Shown here: piece after piece, positions 1 through 12,000 of the stretch
Layout: every line of letters begins with the position of its first letter
Numbering within the stretch: position 1 is the stretch's first letter
Assembly (NCBI GenBank): GCA_013397695.1
Contig: VYZI01000325.1
Span: 427,971-491,970 of the forward strand
Direction: 5' to 3'
From: Centropus unirufus
Taxonomy: Eukaryota; Chordata; Aves; Cuculiformes; Centropidae
DNA: 64,000 bases
Notes under the pieces: generated by a model
What the model saw: the letters and a program-made list of their open reading frames with translations, nothing else
What the model was told of the DNA's origin: nothing
Database searches by the model: none
Made by a program: the position numbers and the translations under genes

Positions 1-77
1 ATAGCACATATTTTAGCTTCTATAAAATGAAAGAGACAATTTATACAATCTTTTTTTCAACCTCTCATTTGCTACAG

Positions 78-303
78 GGTGGAAAGGCACGTTGTTAGGA
101 GTTTCTATGGCCACGGTAAATGCTATGGTATCTGAATATGGCTGTAATGTGAGTGATATCCTTGTGGTGCTGGGCCCATCTGTAGGACCTTGCTGCTATA
201 ACCTTCCTCATGAATCAGCTGAAGAATTTCACAGAATTGATCCAAAGTGTGTGAGACTATTTGACTCTGCAAGACCTTATGTTGATATTAGGAAAGCAAC
301 ACG
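78..303 (+). CDS. LACC1: LACC1 internal exon (laccase domain)
   Basis: The open frame (codons from position 80) reads W-K-G-T-L-L-G-V and continues with [10 protein letters not shown] and DIRKATR. This is the C-terminal half of the Cu-oxidase_4/YlmD-type laccase domain as found in vertebrate LACC1 (FAMIN). A pyrimidine-rich acceptor ends in AG at 76-77 and a GTAAG donor starts at 304. The exon starts with two bases that complete a Gly codon and ends with two bases of an Arg codon, so it adds about 75 residues. LACC1 is an immunometabolic enzyme of macrophages. Published work reports purine nucleoside activities (adenosine deaminase, phosphorylase) and, separately, citrulline hydrolysis. The conserved HAG motif should sit at the end of the preceding exon, so the active-site Cys and His are outside this window. 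No stop codon or frameshift is seen. Family assignment is firm; substrate in this species is not shown. Confidence 0.93.
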
Positions 304-852
304 GTAAGCCTACTGAATAAAAAGATGATTATATTAGTTATCAATAATTATATTGTTATTATATTATCAATCCCTAATATGGTGATGGTCCTCACCCAAT
401 TGAAGAATTCTCTCGTATTTTGCAGTTCAACAAATAATATCTTTGAGTGAATATTATCTGCTCACTTTTGCTGGGTTTTGACTAAATTTTTTCTGTTATA
501 CTTTTAGTTTATGGATTATGGAGAAACGTTCAAGTTAAAGGTGGTTTTACTGGTTATAGAAGAAGCATTTGGCCAACATCCTAAGATACATCATGTAAAT
601 ATTGGGGTTGTCCTTTGCAGGGACAGGAACTGGACTTGATGATCCTTGTGTATCCCTTCCAACTCAGGAGATTCTCTGATTCTATAATTATTTTAGCCTA
701 ATGATTGAAGGAATAAAAAAGACGAGTAAATGGAATTTCCAGTCATAATATTGGCACAATTTGTTTAGTTGGTAACTTGAGGTGCTGTCTGAATGATGGT
801 GTCTTAGAGAATGTGAGGAGGTACAAAAAATATTGGTTTCTGTTTCTTTAAG
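304..852 (+). other. LACC1: LACC1 intron
   Basis: This is a 549-bp GT-AG intron. The donor GTAAGC is at 304-309, and the acceptor is a T-rich tract ending TTTCTTTAAG at 843-852. The intron splits an Arg codon, with two bases upstream and one downstream, and joining the exons keeps the frame open. It is AT-rich and holds no recognisable element. Confidence 0.85.
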
Positions 853-1027
853 GGTTCTTCTTGAGAACGGTGGGATTCTTCCTGAGAACATCCAAGATGA
901 TTCTGGCACAGACCAGAACCAAAACGTCACTTTCTGTACTGCATGCCACCCTGAAAAATTTTACTCTCACTTTCGTGATGGCAATAACTTCGGGACACAG
1001 ATCGGCTTCATATCAATCAAAGATTGA
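853..1027 (+). CDS. LACC1: LACC1 terminal coding exon
   Basis: After the G that completes the split Arg codon, the frame reads [14 protein letters not shown], then [16 protein letters not shown], and ends [11 protein letters not shown] with a TGA stop at 1025-1027. This matches the C-terminus of vertebrate LACC1. The F-S-H/Y-R-D...G segment corresponds to the conserved C-terminal motif of the bacterial YlmD family. The exon encodes 57 residues plus the stop. The middle part (around residues 15-27 of the exon, rich in D, Q, N and T) looks a few residues longer than I recall for mammals, so it is probably a surface loop that varies in length. The frame is intact, which argues for a functional gene. 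Confidence 0.93.
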
Positions 1028-1428
1028 GACAGTATCTCTCACTATCAGATAGTATTTAGACAATCAGTCTGGTGCATTGTCCGTCATCCTGCTCTCCTCG
1101 TAGAAGTTCTTCTTCCTTCCTTTCTCAGACAATAGGCTATTTGCGGGTCTTGTGATTCCTCTGCTTCCCTTCCCTGCTATTCTGAGGCAGGGAAGAAAAA
1201 ATATCTGGGGTGTGGGGCCAGTATTCTTGTTCAGTATTCTCAGCGTCCAAAGGAAACAAAGGGGAGTGAGTTTAGCCTCAGTTAATTTTACTGACCAGTA
1301 GTTGACTTATCTGTTGTACTAAGAAAATTCTAAGTGTGCTCTTTTTTCATTTGGCTGTAAAAAAATTCCTCTCGGTGTTATAATAGACGCAATAGTTCCT
1401 GACGCATAGACAGTGGGAGCTGTCTAAT

Positions 1429-1434
1429 AATAAA
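1429..1434 (+). promoter_or_regulatory. LACC1: candidate proximal poly(A) signal of LACC1
   Basis: This is an AATAAA hexamer about 400 bp after the LACC1 stop. The downstream sequence is only weakly GT-rich, so efficiency is uncertain. Confidence 0.45.
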
Positions 1435-1959
1435 ACTATTCAGATTGTAACTTGCAGAGTTGCCAAGCACAACCTTCGGGACAACTGTCCGCATGACGTG
1501 TTTTGTAATTTGTATCCAACGATCTGTACCGGCTCTAGACATCTGTATCCACTAGAGGTCAGTGCTCGCTCACGCTGCACTTCCATCCCTGCCTGCACTC
1601 TATATATGGATTTTCAATCCATGCATTTTGCAAAGAACTGTACGGCACACACTGCTACTTTTGCCGATATAATAATCTGCCAAGTTATTCTGGTATCTGT
1701 ACTTGAAGAGTAATCTAATTTTCATTTTGTTGAGCTGTGATTCAGGGCTGATCAAATTGGAACTTTCCTTGTCCTCTGAGAGGTCTTTTAAAAAAAACCC
1801 TTTTTTTGACCTGTGAAGAGTATTTCTCTGAGAAGGGCTTGGTTCTGAGAATGTTACCCTCTGTCTGTAATCACCTACCAAGAAAATACTTCTCTGAAAT
1901 CTCCTACTTCTTCTTTTGAAATATTATTCCTCTTCAGCTGTAACACTTCACTCCTTGAC

Positions 1960-1965
1960 AATAAA
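1960..1965 (+). promoter_or_regulatory. LACC1: candidate second poly(A) signal of LACC1
   Basis: This is an AATAAA hexamer in AT-rich sequence followed by a T-rich stretch. It may be an alternative site. Confidence 0.35.
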
Positions 1966-2845
1966 AATACTTAAATTTTCAGTTACCTTTTAAAAACCTC
2001 GCCACTGGTTTCATCATTCTTGGTTCCTTTTGTAATTTCACTGTGGTGATTTCCTAGCTGGGTTCAAACTGGTGGTTTAGGTTCCAACAGGGGCAACGCT
2101 TGCACTCCTCAACCTAATGCTGCACATGAGCTGATGGTCTGTATTTTATCTGTATGCATTACTGACTTACTCCTAATATAGGATAATACAATTACATGAA
2201 CACTAACAGGCTTATCTTGCTGCACTAGGTAAAAAAAACCCAACATCTTACCTTTACCTTTTAGTTCTGTCCCTTTGCCCTGGTACCTAAGTGTGAAGCA
2301 CTTCATGGGCACTGACTGAAGTAGCAGTAAAGTGAGGAAGGCGTCTTTCCTTTTGCTACTTCTGCTGTGGGGGCAGTAGCACCCCATCGTTTTCAGTCCC
2401 TGCTCCAGAAACTCAGCCAAAGCTGATCTTTCAATGTCCTTCCTTATCTCTCTTCCCTTGTGGATTAAGAGCCTGCCGTCAAAAGCAGCTGAGTCACTCG
2501 GGTTTACAAGGTATTGCTTGACATCTGAAGTATCATAGCTGCCCACGTGCCCACTGTTATCCCATCTCACCTCAAAGATAGTTTTAAACTAATGCATTTC
2601 ACTTTGCAGTAAGTAAAAAGACCTTGCAGCTACGCTACTCAGCACATTTCAAATGCACAACAATACATTAAGTCGCAGTAATGTGATGCCGATAGTAAGC
2701 CTTGGCTTGCTCATACCTGCCCAAGGATGACAGCAGAGATTTCCTTTCTGTTTAGAAAAATGCTGTTTACAGGGCATGGTAGGTCTGGGAAAGATGGAGA
2801 GCACGTCAGAATGAGCAGAAACACCAAAAGCTTTACCTTTTAGAA

Positions 2846-2851
2846 AATAAA
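2846..2851 (+). promoter_or_regulatory. LACC1: candidate distal poly(A) signal of LACC1
   Basis: This AATAAA hexamer is followed within 15-20 bases by a GATTGTTGTT-type GT/T-rich element. That gives it the best downstream context of the three candidates. Confidence 0.4.
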
Positions 2852-2972
2852 CTTTGCCACGATTGTTGTTAATTTCTTTTACACTGAATTACCTAGTCTG
2901 GAAGCCTGTCAGGAAAGGAAGCAGCCTTTTGTACATGGATTACTGAGGTAGAGAACTCTGCAACCAATAAGA

Positions 2973-3009
2973 AAATAATAATGCCAATAACAATAATAAT
3001 GATGATGAG
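2973..3009. repeat. degenerate (AAT)n / (GAT)n simple repeat
   Basis: Short runs of AATAATA, CAATAATAAT and GATGATGA form an imperfect trinucleotide tract. Confidence 0.6.
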
Positions 3010-6000
3010 TTTCCAAACAGGTTGAGGTCTGTATCATACAGAGTTTCTTTCAAAAGTCCTTGCTACAAAGACAGAAATTACAAAATAGAGTAAGAGAATG
3101 ATATAAAGGAGGCAAAGCTTTTTTGCATCTGTAAGTGGGGGCTATTAATATTTGTTTACTTTTCTCTCCTGTTGCTCCCTTAAGGAGCTAAGCAGATCAG
3201 CCCTGATTTACTACCTCTAGGGAAATTCTTAAAGTGCTTCACAAATTGTTCAGCAATACATATCCAGGGATCAGACCCCATTTGCTTACCTTGCCTGCTA
3301 ATTTATAAGCTGCATCTGCTCTATGATTGTCATTAAATAACATTATTAATTATGATTGCGTTATGCCCTGAGGAGAGCAAGAGACATGATCATATTTATT
3401 ATTGGTTTTGATAGCTGTTACTGTGCAATTAGCATTTGTTGCTATTTAGAGTATGAATATGGGCCTCTTCATTTATATTTATGTATTGGAATGGAGTGTA
3501 CCAAAATAATGCCTGAGAAAGGCTTTATGCAGTATTCCAGTAAATCAGAGGCACTCCAACACAGATCTCTGGTACCAGTGCCTGGGGAAGCAGTGTGCAA
3601 CTTTAGAGACTTTTTTTTCTTTGTGTTCAGCACTGCTCACAACCACTCTACAAGGCTTGTGAATCCAGTCTCAGTGTGCTGGAGGAAACATGCCATTCTG
3701 TGCAGAGCAGCACCAGTGTTGCTTTCTTTTGTCTGGATGTGCCTTTTTTTTTAATTTAAGCAGCAGTGCAAAAATTTTTGTCCGCAGCACAGGATTCTCC
3801 AGCTTATTACCATGTTACTGGTTTCCACAAGGGCTCCCAATTGCCTGCCAACACAGCAAAGAAGTCAATATTCCTAGATTCCCTCATTGCTGTCCTCATT
3901 TCCACTCTATGCTCCATTTGCTGCTGGGTGATGCAAAGAGGGAGATGAGCTGCACTCACTTGTCCTCAGGCTCAAAGGGGGGTACACATGTCCCCTTGCC
4001 TGCGTGTCTTATGTTGCGTGGCCTTTGTTTCCCGAGTACCAAAGTCTTCCCCAAAGTGCATCCTCCTTTGCATCAATGTAACAGAATAATGCACAGGCAG
4101 GGAGCAGTAAATCCTATTTGTGACAGAGGAAATAATGTATTGACCTGCTGAAGGATTTACTTACCTCCAAAGACTGACAGCAGGGTCTGCCTCTAAGGCT
4201 GACTTGTTCTACTTTCCATTTTCAGCAGATCCTATCTAGTGTTTCCAGATGAATGATTCAGCTAGAAATGTACATGGATTTAAGAACTGTCCTAATAGGA
4301 TGTGTTCTTACATCAGGGTAATTACTAATTTTTATGCAGTGACACACCTTTTTATAAGACTAAGAGATTTTGCTGCTCTGCTTACTTTAAATATACAGTG
4401 CCTGTGGCTGTGCTGCTAGAAAGCCTGATTATGTATTTCTCAAAGGCATGCAGTGAAATAGGAAGCTAGCTTTTTAAAGTGATCCCTCTGATCTTTCATT
4501 AGTAAGTGTTTAATTTACAGTAGCATCTCACATTACAAATACTTAGCTGACTGTCTTTGCAATCTCTCAGGGGTCAAAGGAGGCCCACAGTAGAATTTTG
4601 CAAGCTGTCCCCAGAGGACAGCGGGGTTGAGGTCTCTTTTCCCCTTCTGCGAATGTGGCATTGTGTCTCCAGGGCAACCTGAACACTGACAGCCATGGGA
4701 ACAAGGACACAGCATGGATTTCCATTTGATTCCTGCAACAGAAAAGAGATGTGGGACAAAAATCAATATGTCACTAAATTACAAGAGTTCATTTTCACAA
4801 TTAATTTTAACAAAGGGATCATTTCCCCTTCTTGTGCAAATGTATTTCACAACTACTAACTACTTTATTTGGTTTTTTGATATTGTCTCTTCTACATGTA
4901 GCAAAGACCTAAACATCTGGAATAAATAGGTTGTAAACCAAACCTTTGGGCTGAACCTACCACAAAACCAAACAAGTATTTTATTAAGAAGGCTGACAGC
5001 AATGTTTGTATTTCAAGATGCTTGAATTCACTTTTTCTCATATTGATGAGATATTTGTGATGTGATGCAATATTTCTAGGCAGAGATTCATAGTTTGGGT
5101 CAGATGTTTCATTTCAAAGTGATTTTATCAATGACAGCTATAGAAAGCCCTGCCTATAAGAAGTAAATATCTTAACATTTCTCTTTGAGGCACTGAACTC
5201 TATCCTAAAGGAGTATTCAAGTGTGTGTTGCTGCTAAAGGAAAACATTTCTGTTCCTCTTTACTTTTCTTTGTTTGAAAGCTGTGAGCTTGTTTTTCCTG
5301 CACGAGAATGAATCCTATAAACTCAGTTGTAAAGACAAAGTTGTGAGAGGTGGCTCAGACCCTCTTGGATGGTTTTAATAGGTGCTTTTTACTGAGTCCT
5401 TCATGAAATTAGTGTTAAATAAAACAGAATTATGCAGACAATTTTATACCGACTTTCTGCTTTCTTCTCTATATCATACTCATTAAAAAAATTCAGAACA
5501 CGAAGGGTGAGAAGAGTAAGAAGAATGTCAGGGAAGCTATTTTAGTCTTGCAGATGATTTTTTGCTATATTTGATACTTAGATCTTCCTCCATTCTCTCA
5601 ATTACCCTGTACCTTTGATCCTCAAGTTCCCCCATCACTGAAACATCTCAGCTCACATATGTTCACGTTAGAAGTGGCAGAAACACTGATGTAGACTCGG
5701 TAGTGACATTTACATTGCAGCATTTCTTCAGCCTACCTGGTGCTGGCATAAATGACATTGTGATAAAAGTATTATGTCATAATTATGAGATATTTTGAGA
5801 AAAATCTTCTGATCATCCCTGAATCTACTTGAGATTTTAGGGGTTGTAAATCAGTAGCATCTTTTTGCTTTTCACAAGATTGAGAAAGGTAAAGATAACT
5901 TTGCACACTCTCCTTGTCTATTGTGCGTCTTCATCAGAGCAATAGGTTTTGCAGTTTAGAGTCTTGTCCAGTGTAAAATCATATTGCTGTTAAGAATGGC

Positions 6001-9000
6001 TTCTTAACAAGAGACTGACTGCATATACAGGAATAGCCAGGAAGAGCAAAATTCAGCCGGCTTCTCTTCATTAGTTTATATTGCTGTTTAACATAAAAAG
6101 TCTTCTATCAGAAAATGCAGGCACGGCAAAATCAGACAGCTCAAGCAAAAATGCTCTTGTAGGAGAAAAGGTTAAGAATCAGACAAAGCTAATGGCTAGT
6201 TTCAGCATCTTCAGGATAACAAGTTTCAAACTGTCTTTTGGAACAAGTCTTCATTTCCTGTTTTGAATATTAAGAGCAATCTGAAATAAGCCATTTCAAA
6301 CTAATGAAGTGCCATTGCAAATTAAAACAAATATTGAAAATTCAATTCATGCTGAAAAGAGAGAGCTTGTCTTCCACAGAGCTCATCTTACTATTTATGT
6401 GTATCTGCCTGAGCCAATCCTCTTATTTCTTCAGTAAATATTTCCTTTAGAGATTGTAGATTGTTATGTTTCCCTCAGTAAATGTTTTGCTAAGTTTTAC
6501 ATGCAATATTTGGCTCCATTAATCTTTCCTAAGATAATCCTTCCAGCTTTTAATTCTCTAAATTCTGACCTGTTAATGTCAATTAGCTGATAATCAGTTT
6601 TCGCTTACACACTCTTTTAAAAGGCGCATGACATTTGAACTCTGTGGAGGGACTGTTTTTTTCTGCTTGCAAAGTTGGGCTTCTCAATACAAAGAAAGCT
6701 TGGAGCATCCTCAATTGAATGTCGTAGGTTTTGTCTCTCTCTATTCCCTTTTTCAAAAGGGTCAGACCCTATTGTCTTTCAATTAGGATTTATTTTAGGC
6801 TTCCTAGCTATAACTCATAATTCATCCCATTGCTCTAGAAGTAAATCAAAGAGACTCAAATCAGCAAGAGAAAAATAGTTGGTGTTTTTGAGCCCGACAC
6901 AGGATTTAAGGTTGGAGAACATTTTTAGCTTAAGCAAAAACTTTGAAAATCCAGTGTTGGGAAGATGACAAAGGGAAATTGCAATACAGAAAAAATTTAC
7001 AGTTTCTGCTGGGAGGAAGAAAAGTTTAACAACAAAACTGCATATTCTTCCCTATTCACACCAGAACTGGATTCCTTTGTACAGACTGATTTATCTCCAG
7101 TAAACAGGACTGAGGCTAGAAGAAAAGAATGAGGTTGTTTGCCCACTGTAATAAATGATGTTAGAAAATATATAGCAGCATTCCTTTTAGCAAGTGAGCT
7201 AAAGAGGGCTTGGGCTAAGTATGAACCAATTTTCTACTGAGCCAGTATCTGAGGCTGAAAAGACAGACAGTCATTCCTTGGCTCTGCAGCAGTCTTGGAG
7301 GCTGTTATAAACAAACAGAAGCTGGGAACAAAAGATGAACCTACCCTGAAACAAATATACATGGTGAGGCACTGTTGGATAGAAGAAGCAGGAAAAGGGA
7401 GCATCATGAGAGTGAAAATATTTCTACACCTGCTCTAAAGATTTAGAAGAATTTATCCACGTGGAAACATGGCCCCCTACCCTATTGTCCAAAGAGAGAG
7501 CAGTGCTGCCCAGCATCTTCATGTGTTTAGTTATTTTCCAACAGTTCCTGCAGCTATCGAGGTTGCTTTGTTTGGTCGGGCTTTTACCCCAGAACCTGGA
7601 AAATTTGGAGTATTGAATGCTTATGGACCTGTCTCAGTTCTCTCTCATCATCCCTAATTCAAACCCTGCAATAGGCAGGGTATCATGCACTCACCAGCTT
7701 CCAATCTATTGAAGCAGGGGGAGGATGACGGTTAACTGGGGGAAGCAGATAATGACTGCTCTATATATTATCTAGATGCAGGACTCTGCGGTTTTGCTGG
7801 ATCCAGAATAATTGCAGTGATGCACAAATCTGCCCTCACCCACTGCAGCTGTATTTCTGGACTGAAAATATGGAAGAGAAGCTGCTTTTTGAAATTTCAC
7901 TAAGCTTGGCTAGCAGCCCAATTCTGCAGACTTGGAAGACTTTCTATCATAATATTTCTCTGAAGCTAGCTGTGAGAATAAATGGCATGAGGTATGTTTG
8001 GCTCAAGAGCTGAGAGTTTAAAATTTTTGAAGAATCTTTTTTTTTGTTTGTTATGGAGCAAATCCCACACTTCTTGCTTAGAAGTTCCGGCTTCCTGCTG
8101 CTATGGGGCCCCATCTGAACATCTTGACTAAAAGGGAGAAGTGCCCTCCTGTGTGAATACTTTCCACTGACTTTCTACTCTCAGCTATACTAATTACTGT
8201 GGCAGAAGTTTTTTCACAGTAGGCAAGGCCGATTGACGTCCTGGTCAGTCCTAGAAAGACAGAGAGGACAAGCATGCTAAATATGGTGAAACTGCTCCTT
8301 ACTTAACATAGCAGCCACCTAATAGGCTGGGGGGGGCTGTGGTGCTAAAAAGTGGCAGATCATTAAAAGGAATGAACCGGTTATCATGGGTTCTGCTAGA
8401 AACACGTTGAATATGTCAAAGTAGATTATTTCTTCGCTAGCCACTCTATATTTTGCTCCAGTCAGCCCCATGGGAAGTTACCAAGCATCTTGAGGACTAC
8501 TTTTGGAGCTATAGATATTTCTGTTACCCTTGATCCTACCTAGGATCACAGAGGCTCAGACGTACTAGTACCAGTAGATTTTCAAGATTTATAGTGGTCA
8601 GTTGAACATCCTGTTATAGCTAAACTTTTCATAAGAAAGCATAAAGGAGAAACTTCTAACCTGTGAACTTAGTGTTTTTATTCTTCTTTGTGGGCAACAA
8701 CACTCATAGAGACAGTAATGCCACTAGCATAAGTCACAAGATGGGCAACTCTGTAGACATAGCACAAAGATCTGAAGGGGTCCCCTTCTAAATGTCTAAG
8801 ATCTACAGACCAAGAGGCCTGTAGGGTTTTGTCAACATTCCAGTCCCTGAAAGCCCCATCCCAGCATTTCAGAGCCATGAGACACATATCAGATGCTCTC
8901 AAGGCTGATGAAGGAAAAGGGAAGATTTCTAGGAGACCCTCAGAGTACAGAAATCTTAGGCTTTTCCCACAATGTGTTTGGGTGGTGTCTGCAGAGGAGT

Positions 9001-9036
9001 TTGCATCTGTCTCAGGGCACCCCAAAAGCACAACAT
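3010..9036. other. gene-free AT-rich intergenic DNA
   Basis: I see no exon with a coding signature and splice sites, and no classifiable repeat. Open frames here are short (up to 153 codons) and resemble nothing known. The part near 3290-3490 has homeodomain-type cores and no repeat character, so it could be a conserved non-coding element. The same applies more weakly to 6530-6620. The 161-codon minus-strand frame at 8678-9163 is treated as chance. Confidence 0.5.
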
Positions 9037-9098
9037 GAAAACCAACCAATGAAAAACCATCCATGGAAAACCATTCAGTGAAAACCCATGAGTCATGG
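9037..9098. repeat. 14-15-bp degenerate tandem repeat, about 4 copies
   Basis: Four successive blocks start with GAAAACC or GAAAAACC at 9037, 9051, 9066 and 9080. Each is followed by a variable CCATG/CAGTG-like end. Spacing is 14-15 bp. Confidence 0.6.
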
Positions 9099-12000
9099 GA
9101 CACAGAGTTGGTTTGAGAGCTGTGCTGCAAGAGCCTGTGACCCTCATGCCTCTCAAAAGTCATAGTTGTTAGATACTGAAATGCCTTTTTGCGTATTTAG
9201 ACTGGCTCTGGCTGCCATTACAAAGCCCACTGTATTAAGTGCACACTTTTTAAGGCATAGGAATGCCTGGATACATTTTTGCTCTAGCAAGAAGTACGCT
9301 ATAAAAAATTTCTTTCATAAACAGTCAGAATTTCCAGTCGTAGGTAAGGCCCTTAATTTTAATAAAATCAGTGTTTTTGCAGTAATGTAGTAGTTACATT
9401 CTGAGTTACTGTTCTCACAAATTATCTGGTTTAATGAACAAAGCAAAACCAACTTTGGCCATTTTGGTCTCAAATTTGATCTTAGTACAGAGTTGCTACA
9501 GACCATCTCAGGAAATTTTGGACTGTTTCCCACTTCCTGCCTTATCCACTGTGGGAAGCAGCATTTTTATTCTTATTTGTTTATGAAGTGAGCAGAGGGA
9601 AAAATTAGAAATTGCTGTAGCATTTTTTTTTTCTATTTGTGGATCACAGCTTTCATATGTGTGTTTTGATTTGTAAAGTATTTAACATTTTCAGTTTTGA
9701 GGATGGATCATGAGCAAAGGTATCATGGAGGTCATTGTGTTTTGAATTTACTGGCCTGCTGTGATTTGTCAGATTAGTCCTTTGGCTGGAGGAGTGTCTA
9801 TTACCTTTTCCCATGTATAGCTGCTTGGGCACTGAAGTGTGGTTATGGACATGAGTTCAAAATCCTCTTGATGGGAAAATAAGAATCAACAAAAAAAATG
9901 AAGAAAAGCTTTTGAAAACTAGAATATTAAGTGTAAAAACATAATCAAAGAGAGTGTTTTTAAATATTGAAGTAAATAATCCCAGGTAATTTGGAGTGGG
10001 AAAATCACTTGGTTTATAGAGGGCATGATGCCTCCCAAAAAAATTGGAGGAGGACGGAGTATTATTAGCCAAGAGCCCCATGGTAGCCTGAGGACCTGAC
10101 AGGGGGAGGGCAGTTCTGTGCCTTGTTCCCATATGAGTTGGCAAAGAGCACAAAGACTGAAGGAATTAAGGGCCACTTCCTTTCTCCCTCCATGCGGAGC
10201 TTCATCTTAATGCTAGCATTGGAAGAGAGCTCTAGGAATACACTCGATCCAAAAAAGTTTGGGGTAAAATGTATTCTGGTCAAACCTGGAGAGCAGCATA
10301 CACTCTCTTAAAGTACCCAAGCTTGCCTAGCACTATGTCTTTCTACAGGAAAACAGAGACTTGGTGTAACTCCTTTGGTAGATGGTGCAAATATGGCATT
10401 AGGTTTACTAAATGGGAAAAACTGCAACTATATTGGACACGAGGCTGTTGGTTCATCTTGACTGCAAAATATAAATAAGCCAACCAGGCTCTGGCCTTCC
10501 AGCTGACATGCAGAAGGTATACTCTGAAGCTCTTCGGTGCGTTGGCTGAAGATTAGAGTGCATCACTTTCCATGGGAGACCTAATTAGTGCAGTGGCCAT
10601 GAGGGTCTTGTAAAGGGATGAGAGGAGAGGAAGCTGCAAAATGAAGTGTGATTGAAAAGATAAAACTCACCTTGCAGATACTATTCTTCTGAGTTTGGCT
10701 AGTGACCTGTGAGAGAAGAAAACTTGGACACTTGCAAAGTAAGATCCCTTTTAAGCACCCTTTTCTGCCCACAGAAGTCCAGAGTGATTCACAGGCTGAG
10801 ATGACTATTAGAGATGAGACTGATGAAAGAATACCCTGATTATCAGTTATGCTTTAGAACTGCTGCACTAGAACTACCTGGGAAATTGCTTCATGGTGTT
10901 AATCTAATGAAAGAAGCTTCCTTTGTTTTCTATTACCTACATGCCTAGATCAATATTTAGCTTCTAATTCAATGTACTTTGCTTGACAGTAAAGTACTCT
11001 GATGTTTCTTCCATTTTCATTTTACACTGACCTCAGTATTCCTATTTGTTAAGATAAATTAGACCAATTAGTCCTTCAGTGTACGCCTGTTTTCACATTT
11101 TGGCTTGCAGAACTGACAGTGACAGTTATGGTATTTTATTCACGGTTGAGCACTGCCAGTGGTTCTCATATTTTCTTACCAGAAACTCTTGCACATAGCT
11201 CTACCACATTTCCTTAATATTTTTCATTTTTTTTCCAGCAAATGATCATGAAGACAACTCCCATAAGCTCTCTCTTGTTATTTATGTTTTTCCTTAATTA
11301 TGCACATTGAAGTCTTCATTCTCCATTATCTAGTATTAATTTATAACTTTTTTTCAGCTCATTTTGTATAAACTGAGAGGATACTTATTATCACTGATCA
11401 TGCTGATGCTATATTTTAAGCCACAACACTTTGAATTAGACCTGGATTTTGAAGGGTGTTCTGTGAGGTGGAGCTGGAAAACCTAAAATTTCATCAGTCC
11501 CTAGGGGATATCTTCAAGAGGCCAAACTCTAGTCCGTACTGATTATCACATTTTCCTAATACAAGAAATGAATCCTGAATGAAAACAAGCATTAGTATTG
11601 TTATGGAAGAATATTGTGGTAAGATCAGCATATGAAAGTCTCATATGGAAAATATTTTGAGAGGGAGCATAGAATTACTGGCAGAAAATGCAAAACATAG
11701 CTATGAACTTGAAGGTCTCTAGTGTCTCAGAAGAGGGGTTTTTTGTGCTTGAGAATATGCAGACAAGTCCAGGAAGAAAGACTCTTGGAATTTAAATGAA
11801 ATCATGGAACACAGAGCATGGAACTCTGTTCTTTGAATCAAGGTACCAACTCATTTGAATGCATATGCTTCCATCAATTTCTTTATCACTTATTTGCATG
11901 CATAGGCACACACTTTCAGCTATGCATCTGTGTTTAAAAATTCACACAAGAGCCATGTATGACTCTCAGCTTGTTTTTGTTAATACATATATATCAGGCC

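Larger units (their letters stand above)
1028..2851 (+). other. LACC1: LACC1 3' UTR region (3' end uncertain)
   Basis: No coding exon follows the stop codon, and no acceptor leads into a recognisable exon. The stretch has three canonical AATAAA signals, at 1429, 1960 and 2846, so the UTR could be about 0.4, 0.9 or 1.8 kb long. A 153-codon open frame on the opposite strand (2109-2570) resembles no family I know. RNA 3' ends would settle the boundary. Confidence 0.5.

Noticed and set aside
2109..2570. 153-codon minus-strand open frame behind LACC1
   Set aside because: Antisense to the likely 3' UTR. The sequence is not recognised and composition is unremarkable. GTAAAGGTAAG resembles a donor on that strand but no partner exon is seen.
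8678..9163. 161-codon minus-strand open frame
   Set aside because: No family resemblance, no splice sites that would fit a gene model, and part of it is a short tandem repeat. Length is at the tail expected by chance in 64 kb read in six frames.
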